The position numbers were made by a program, and so were the translations under genes. From NCBI GenBank assembly GCA_034437895.1, contig DAOTTO010000616.1, positions 1-9,692 of the forward strand: a stretch of 9,692 nt of DNA, written 5' to 3'. Below, piece by piece: positions 5,555-9,692 of the stretch. The DNA comes from JANRLJ01 sp034437895 (GTDB lineage Bacteria > Chloroflexota > Anaerolineae > Aggregatilineales > Phototrophicaceae). The first letter of the stretch is position 1, and each line of letters starts with the position of its first letter. The notes under the pieces were generated by a model. It was not told the DNA's origin. It saw nothing but the letters and a program-made list of their open reading frames with translations, and made no database searches.

Positions 5555-7185
5555 GACGCTGCTGGAATAACCAAAATTTGCCCGACATAAAGCCGATTCG
5601 GATTAGCAATCCCGTTGGCATCAATCAATTGGCTCAATGATACATTAAAGCGTATCGCCAGCCAATAAAGCGTATCACCCGGTTGAACAGAGTAAGTCTG
5701 AACCGCCGGAATAGGTGTCGGTGAAGGCTGCGGTTGTGGCGATGGGTCAGATGGCCCACCCGTTCCGCCCGGAATCAGCACTTGCTGTCCAGCGCGGATT
5801 AAATTGACATTCACAATCCCGTTGATCTGCGCCAATGCCGTAATGGTCGTGCTAAAACTGCGGGCGATGCCAGAAAGTGTATCACCATACTGAACGGTAT
5901 ACACAAGATAATTACCGCCGGTGGTCGGCATCCCACCTGTTATGGGGCCGCCAGTCCCGCCTGTATTACCACTCGTGTCCGCGCCAGGTGTCGCCGTCAC
6001 AATAATCACAATCGGGGTGCTGGTTGGAATTGCCGTAGCAGGCGCGGCTAAACGCACCGGAATAATCAGCCCTTGCCCCACATAAATCAAGGCGCGATCA
6101 TCCAAGCCATTCGCCTGAATAATGGCCTGTGTTGTGCTGCCATACAAAACAGCGATTTCAGCTACAATATCGCCGCGTTGAACGGTATGGACAAGCGTAT
6201 TCGGGAAGTCTTCGCTGATCGGCACCAGCGGCTGCGGCCCGCCTGTTCCGCCGATTGTAGTTGTAGCCTCTGGGGACTGACGAGTGGCTGTTGGCAAGGG
6301 TGTATTGGTAGGCACAATGACTTCCGTTGCGGTTGGTGCCGATGTTTCTGTCGGCGGCACATCTGTAGCAACGGGTTCACTCGTCAAAGTCGCTTCATCC
6401 GTTGATGTTGCTTCATCCGTCGATGTTGCTTCATCAATGGGAAGTTCCACTGCGCCCTCTTGTGTGGGTGTCGGTTCATCAGTTGGCGCGGGTGCTGTAT
6501 TGGTGGGAGCAGCAGGCAGCACGGTTGAAGCCAATTCCGCATCATCTAGGTAAACTGAGGTACGCGCTTTAGGGTCACGAATTTGCATCCGCACAAAAAC
6601 TGTTATCGCGTTAGTGGTCGCCGTCGCGGTAACGGAATATTGGCGGTAAGCGTCATATTGTTCCGCCGGAAGCGACCATTGAATGGTGCTGCTCGTTGGG
6701 TCAGTTCCGCCCGTCGGATCAATGCCGACTTCAAGCGTCACATCAGCATCATCCTCGCTTTCATCCAAAATGTCTTCACGACTGGTAGACCAAACCCACG
6801 CATATAAGCTAAACCGATGTTCAGCTTGCGGCGTTATGCCTTCAACCACCCGCTGAAACACACCGCCGACAGGATTGGCAAAAGTCGCAAAAATTTCTTG
6901 GGCATCCGAATCGCTGCGAATTCTATCAGCATTGGGCGCGGTTGCTTGGTATTCAGGCTGAGGCAAGCCATAGACGGTAACATCGTCGGTGCGCGTAATA
7001 TGCCAAGGACTCCAGCCATCGGCAACATCACGCGACGGATCACCGTCCAGCGTATTGTAAGGGGGTTCAAAGCCAGGGTTCGTCAACAAGTTGTCGGCTT
7101 GAGCTTGTAAGGGTGATAACCCCACCAACAGAAGCAAACTGACACAAAAAATCAACAGAACTCGATAATGAGATAATCGTTTCAT
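5551..7185 (-). CDS. Secreted protein with N-terminal beta domain and three LysM repeats
   Basis: From the ATG at 7185 the product is 544 aa. Residues 1-30 form a signal peptide (MKRLSHYRVLLIFCV, then a long Leu-rich core, then LQAQAD). Residues 32-218 open with NLLTNPGFEPPY and end with TSVYLDDAEL, a pattern typical of carbohydrate-binding-type jelly-roll domains. Residues 220-330 are a Thr/Pro/Ala linker containing the EATSTD repeat. LysM repeats lie at about 331-376, 427-472 and 497-542 (TVQRGD, TVQYGDTL, SVQPGDTL). No catalytic domain is seen, so it is probably a peptidoglycan- or glycan-binding surface protein. AGGAG on the minus strand (plus 7194-7198) lies 8 nt upstream of this ATG and the signal peptide begins there. 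An upstream in-frame ATG at 7299 adds 38 residues with no such support. It is the first gene of the operon that continues into DUF192 and the M23 peptidase. Confidence 0.9.
   Translation of the reverse strand: MKRLSHYRVLLIFCVSLLLLVGLSPLQAQADNLLTNPGFEPPYNTLDGDPSRDVADGWSPWHITRTDDVTVYGLPQPEYQATAPNADRIRSDSDAQEIFATFANPVGGVFQRVVEGITPQAEHRFSLYAWVWSTSREDILDESEDDADVTLEVGIDPTGGTDPTSSTIQWSLPAEQYDAYRQYSVTATATTNAITVFVRMQIRDPKARTSVYLDDAELASTVLPAAPTNTAPAPTDEPTPTQEGAVELPIDEATSTDEATSTDEATLTSEPVATDVPPTETSAPTATEVIVPTNTPLPTATRQSPEATTTIGGTGGPQPLVPISEDFPNTLVHTVQRGDIVAEIAVLYGSTTQAIIQANGLDDRALIYVGQGLIIPVRLAAPATAIPTSTPIVIIVTATPGADTSGNTGGTGGPITGGMPTTGGNYLVYTVQYGDTLSGIARSFSTTITALAQINGIVNVNLIRAGQQVLIPGGTGGPSDPSPQPQPSPTPIPAVQTYSVQPGDTLYWLAIRFNVSLSQLIDANGIANPNRLYVGQILVIPAAS
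6392..6435 (-). repeat. 18-bp tandem repeat encoding EATSTD
   Basis: Two near-identical 18-base units (6392-6409 and 6410-6427, one base different) and the start of a third (6428-6435) lie in the linker of the LysM protein. They keep the reading frame and translate to repeated EATSTD. This is a short coding minisatellite in a low-complexity region that could vary in copy number between strains. Confidence 0.85.
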
Positions 7186-7252
7186 CGGATTTGCTCCTGC
7201 ATTGAGATGGATTGAATCTAAAAATATGCATAATGACAGATTATTGCTAAAT

Positions 7253-7281
7253 AGTATAGCGGAGGCTGTAGTATCGCGCAA
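7253..7281 (-). promoter_or_regulatory. Candidate promoter of the LysM-DUF192-M23 operon
   Basis: On the minus strand TTGCGC (plus 7276-7281) and TATACT (plus 7253-7258, 5 of 6 consensus bases) are spaced by 17 bp. This would start transcription near 7246 and leave a leader of about 60 nt before the ATG at 7185. The -35 box is only a half match. Confidence 0.55.
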
Positions 7282-7286
7282 AAGCA

Positions 7287-7315
7287 TTCCATAAAACACT
7301 GCATTACACTATACT
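7287..7315 (+). promoter_or_regulatory. Weak candidate promoter for the DUF503 gene
   Basis: TATACT (7310-7315) is a good -10 box. The only partner 17 bp upstream is TTCCAT (7287-7292), which is poor. A start near 7322 would leave about 42 nt before the DUF503 ATG. The call rests mainly on the -10 box and on the divergent gene arrangement. Confidence 0.35.
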
Positions 7316-7363
7316 CCTTTACTATCGCGCCACACTTTTAAATCAACAGCGCATAAACCTATC

Positions 7364-7657
7364 ATGTCACGAGCAATCGTCGGTCTTTGTACTATCGAGT
7401 TCCATCTGGACGGCTTAACCTCGCTCAAAGATAAACGCAGCATCTTAAAATCTATGCTGGCAAAGCTGCACAACACCTTTAATGTCTCTGCCGCCGAAAT
7501 CAGTTATCAAGACCAGTTAGACACGGCAGGTATCGCCGTCGTCGCCGTCACCAATTCTTCCCGCCACGCTAATGAAATGATTCACACGATTATCAACTGG
7601 ATCGAGACCAATTTCCCAGAGGCCATGATCGTTAGGCAAGAAATTGAAATCCTTTAA
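7364..7657 (+). CDS. ylxP: DUF503 / YlxP-like protein
   Basis: The 97-aa product has the compact ferredoxin-like DUF503 pattern: a first strand IVGLCTIEFHL, the hallmark SLKDKRSILKSMLAKLHNTF, NVSAAEISYQDQLDTAGIAV, and a closing helix and strand (MIHTIINWIETNFPEA, EIEIL). Length and ends match the family (about 90-100 aa). The biochemical role is not established; YlxP is usually found in the nusA-infB-rbfA cluster, which suggests a link to translation or ribosome maturation. Here it stands apart, divergent from the LysM operon and upstream of sucC. No good ribosome binding site precedes the ATG at 7364 (ACCTATC), but the protein start fits the family well, so I keep it. Family assignment is good; function is not known. 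Confidence 0.88.
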   Translation: MSRAIVGLCTIEFHLDGLTSLKDKRSILKSMLAKLHNTFNVSAAEISYQDQLDTAGIAVVAVTNSSRHANEMIHTIINWIETNFPEAMIVRQEIEIL

Positions 7658-7672
7658 ATGCACAGGCATCCG

Positions 7673-7705
7673 CTATCGTCATGGGTAAAGACGATGGGGT
7701 ATACT
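7673..7705 (+). promoter_or_regulatory. Hairpin overlapping a candidate sucCD promoter
   Basis: CTATCGTC (7673-7680) pairs with GACGATGG (7690-7697), 8 bp with one G-U, around a 9-nt loop. The same stretch holds a possible promoter: TCGTCA (7676-7681, 4 of 6), 18 bp, TATACT (7700-7705, 5 of 6). The inverted repeat would thus sit on the -35 box and spacer, where a repressor could bind. Alternatively it is the end of the DUF503 transcript, but no T-run follows. Confidence 0.4.
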
Positions 7706-7749
7706 TAGGCTTGTTTGATTACTTACAGTCCGTTTGAAGGAGTACAACA

Positions 7750-8913
7750 TTGAACCTTCATGAATACCAATCGAAAGTGCTGTTTGCTAAATTTGGCATC
7801 CCAACGCCGAAAGGCAAAGTCGCTTTCACTGCTGATGAAGTTTACGCCATCGCGCAAGAAATAGGCGGCCCGGTGGTCGTCAAGTCACAAGTATTAGTGG
7901 GTGGACGTGGCAAAGCGGGCGGCATTAAAGTGGTAAAAACCGCTGAAGAAGCCCGCGATGCAGCCGAAAAAATCTTAAACAAACTGGAAATCAAAGGGTT
8001 ACTCGTGCGTAAAGTGCTGGTTGACCCTGCTTCTCCGCCTGCCAGCGAAATTTATCTCGGCATTACTAATGACCGCACCACAGGTAAACCGCTGCTCATG
8101 GCATCATCGGAGGGCGGCGTAGAAATTGAAGAAGTGAACCGCACTAATCCGCAAGCGATTATCCGTGAATACATCAATCCTGCCTTTGGACTACACGATT
8201 ATCAAACCAAAAATGTCGCCAGCGCCATTAACCTCCCCCGCGAACATTGGGATGCCTTCTCCAAAATCGCGCTCAATCTCTGGCGTTGTTATGTCGCCAA
8301 TGATGCAGTATTAGCGGAAATCAACCCGTTAGCCATCACGCAGGATAACCAACTGCTGGCTTTAGATGGCAAGATGGTCATTGATGATAACGCTTTGTAT
8401 CGCCATCAAGACCTTGTGGGTCTGCGTGACACCGACTCCGAGCCTAAATCCGAAACACAAGCGCGAGAAGCCGGCATCAGCTATGTGCAACTCGAAGGCG
8501 GGCAAATCGGCTGCATGGTCAATGGCGCAGGTTTAGCCATGACGACTATGGACATGATTATGCTCTACGGTGGCGGTGAATATGGCCCTGCAAACTTTCT
8601 TGATGTCGGCGGCGGCGCACAAGCTGATAAGGTGGCGGCAGCGCTGCGGATTATCCTTTCAGATGGGAACATCAAATCCATTCTCGTCAATATCTTCGGT
8701 GGCATTACGCGCTGCGACGAAGTTGCGCGAGGGATGCTTCAGGCTTATGACGAAGTAAAACCAGAAGTCGGCATTGTTATCCGCTTGCAAGGGACAAACG
8801 CAAAAGAAGGGCGTGAAATTATCGACAACGCCAAAATCCCACGCTTAGTCACTGCTGCCACTTTGACGGAAGCCGCCCAAAAATCGGTTGCGGCTGCTAA
8901 AGGAGAAATCTAA
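7750..8913 (+). CDS. sucC: Succinyl-CoA synthetase beta subunit
   Basis: The 387-aa product (E. coli 388) is the ATP-grasp and CoA-ligase beta subunit. With SucD it interconverts succinyl-CoA and succinate while making ATP or GTP in the TCA cycle. It opens MNLHEYQSKVLFAKFGIPTP. VVVKSQVLVGGRGKAGG (42-58) is the nucleotide-binding loop. EINPL (190-194) and Asp206 (LDGKMVIDDNAL) supply metal ligands. CMVNGAGLAMTTMDMI, NFLDVGGGA and LVNIFGGITRCD (312-323) form the C-terminal flavodoxin-like half. Residues 273-281 (YGGGEYGPA) carry about three residues more than the E. coli HGGEPA turn. The start is TTG at 7750, supported by GGAG (7739-7742) 7 nt upstream and by the family N-terminus; no in-frame ATG is nearby. 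The TAA ends 3 bases before sucD. Confidence 0.97.
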   Translation: MNLHEYQSKVLFAKFGIPTPKGKVAFTADEVYAIAQEIGGPVVVKSQVLVGGRGKAGGIKVVKTAEEARDAAEKILNKLEIKGLLVRKVLVDPASPPASEIYLGITNDRTTGKPLLMASSEGGVEIEEVNRTNPQAIIREYINPAFGLHDYQTKNVASAINLPREHWDAFSKIALNLWRCYVANDAVLAEINPLAITQDNQLLALDGKMVIDDNALYRHQDLVGLRDTDSEPKSETQAREAGISYVQLEGGQIGCMVNGAGLAMTTMDMIMLYGGGEYGPANFLDVGGGAQADKVAAALRIILSDGNIKSILVNIFGGITRCDEVARGMLQAYDEVKPEVGIVIRLQGTNAKEGREIIDNAKIPRLVTAATLTEAAQKSVAAAKGEI

Positions 8914-8916
8914 ACC

Positions 8917-9692
8917 ATGTCTATTCTGGTTGATAAAAACACGCGCATCGTCGTCCAGGGCATTACCGGACGCGAAGGTCGCTTTCATACCCGTGCCATG
9001 ATTGATTATGGCACCAAAGTCGTCGCGGGTGTCCGCCCCGGTAAGGGTGGCGAATGGGTGGAAGGCGTACCCGTTTTCGACACTGTAAAATCTGCTAAAG
9101 AGGCGACGGATGCCAATACCAGCATCATCTACGTTCCCGGCCCCGGCGCGGCAGATGCTATTTTCGAGGCGATTGATGCGGGCATTGATTTGATCGTCTG
9201 CATCAGCGATCCTGTACCCGTCATGGACATCATGCAGGTTTATAACTATATCAAGGGGACGAAAAGCCGCTTAATCGGCCCCAACTGCCCCGGTCTGCTC
9301 ACCCCCGGACAAGCCAAAGTGGGTATTATCCCCGGCTATGTCGCCAAACCGGGTAATGTGGGGGTCGTCTCGAAAAGCGGAACACTCACTTACGAAGTCA
9401 TCAATGCGCTGACAGAAGCAGGCATGGGGCAATCGACCTGTGTCGGCATCGGCGGTGATCCAATCGTCGGCACTACGATGGTCGAAATACTTGAAATGTT
9501 CGAGAACGACCCCGAAACAGAGAAAATCGCCCTTCTCGGCGAAATCGGCGGACGTGCCGAAATCGATGCGGCTGAATTTATCAAAAAGCACATGACCAAA
9601 CCCGTCGCGGCCTTTATCGCCGGAAAAAGCGCCCCTTCTGGAACCCGCATGGGTCACGCTGGGGCGATTGTCGAAGGTGGACAAGGTACGGC
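8917..9692 (+). CDS. sucD: Succinyl-CoA synthetase alpha subunit, 3' end cut by the window
   Basis: The first 258 codons are present and the frame runs open off the right edge. A full SucD has about 290 residues. The N-terminal CoA-binding Rossmann domain shows VVQGITGREGRFH (12-24) and GVRPGKGG. IYVPGPGAADAIFEAIDAGI and LIGPNCPG follow, then VVSKSGTLTYEV and VGIGGDPIVGT. The active-site histidine that is phosphorylated in catalysis is His247 in RMGHAGAIVEGG, in line with His246 of E. coli. Two normally conserved loops differ: PGPGAADA where many have PPPFAADA or PAPF, and CISDPVPVMD where CITEGIPVLD is usual. The ribosome binding site AAAGGAG lies inside the end of sucC (8899-8905), 11 nt before the ATG. 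Only 3 bases separate the two genes, so they are one operon. Confidence 0.97.
   Translation, partial: MSILVDKNTRIVVQGITGREGRFHTRAMIDYGTKVVAGVRPGKGGEWVEGVPVFDTVKSAKEATDANTSIIYVPGPGAADAIFEAIDAGIDLIVCISDPVPVMDIMQVYNYIKGTKSRLIGPNCPGLLTPGQAKVGIIPGYVAKPGNVGVVSKSGTLTYEVINALTEAGMGQSTCVGIGGDPIVGTTMVEILEMFENDPETEKIALLGEIGGRAEIDAAEFIKKHMTKPVAAFIAGKSAPSGTRMGHAGAIVEGGQGT

Noticed and set aside
6392..6435. Short direct repeats as a CRISPR-like array
   Set aside because: The units are contiguous 18-mers in a coding frame with no spacers; they encode the EATSTD linker repeat.
6281..6556. Plus-strand ORF with Val/Ser-rich repeats (SVDVASSVDVASS)
   Set aside because: It is the antisense reading of the Thr/Ser/Glu-rich linker of the LysM gene; low complexity keeps the frame open without coding signals.
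7186..7299. N-terminal extension of the LysM protein to ATG 7299
   Set aside because: The extra 38 residues would put a second stretch before a clear signal peptide and would cover the candidate promoter. ATG 7185 has AGGAG at correct spacing.
9271..9684. Minus-strand ORF of 137 codons over sucD
   Set aside because: It is a shadow of the well-conserved sucD frame, has no recognisable family pattern and no supporting ribosome binding site was noted.

Overview
The window is about 9.7 kb of ordinary-looking bacterial chromosome at roughly 50% GC. It holds nine complete genes plus two cut off by the window edges. No tRNA, rRNA, insertion sequence, phage gene or CRISPR array was seen. The best guess for the host is a member of the Chloroflexota (Anaerolineae-like). 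This rests on the style of the secreted LysM proteins (an 'NLLTNPGFE' N-terminal domain, Thr/Pro linkers rich in 'TPT/TAT', a LysM-beta-sandwich-M23 peptidase), the TTG start of sucC and the rpmE-tdk pairing. It is an inference from protein style, not from a marker gene.

Layout. Positions 1-210 (+) hold the C-terminal end of queA (tRNA queuosine synthesis). A strong sigma70-type promoter (TTGACT, 16 bp, TATAAT) then drives a long leader and rplU-rpmA (ribosomal proteins L21 and L27). After a structured intergenic stretch comes rpmE (L31), which carries an extra C-terminal domain that reads as an RNA polymerase alpha-CTD-like fold. A textbook intrinsic terminator closes rpmE. Next are tdk (type II thymidine kinase) and, behind a perfect 13-bp inverted repeat, an unrecognised multi-pass membrane protein with paired histidines.

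From 3666 to 7185 the minus strand holds a three-gene cluster transcribed right to left: a secreted triple-LysM protein, a DUF192 protein and a secreted triple-LysM M23 peptidase. Both junctions are 4-base ATGA overlaps, so the three are probably translated together. This looks like an envelope or peptidoglycan-remodelling unit. A divergent promoter region (7186-7363) separates it from a plus-strand ylxP/DUF503 gene and then sucC-sucD (succinyl-CoA synthetase). sucD runs off the right edge just after its active-site histidine.

The most notable items are the L31-alphaCTD fusion, the ATGA-coupled LysM/DUF192/M23 operon, the unknown histidine-rich membrane protein with its upstream palindrome, and the potentially regulatory leaders of rplU and rpmE.
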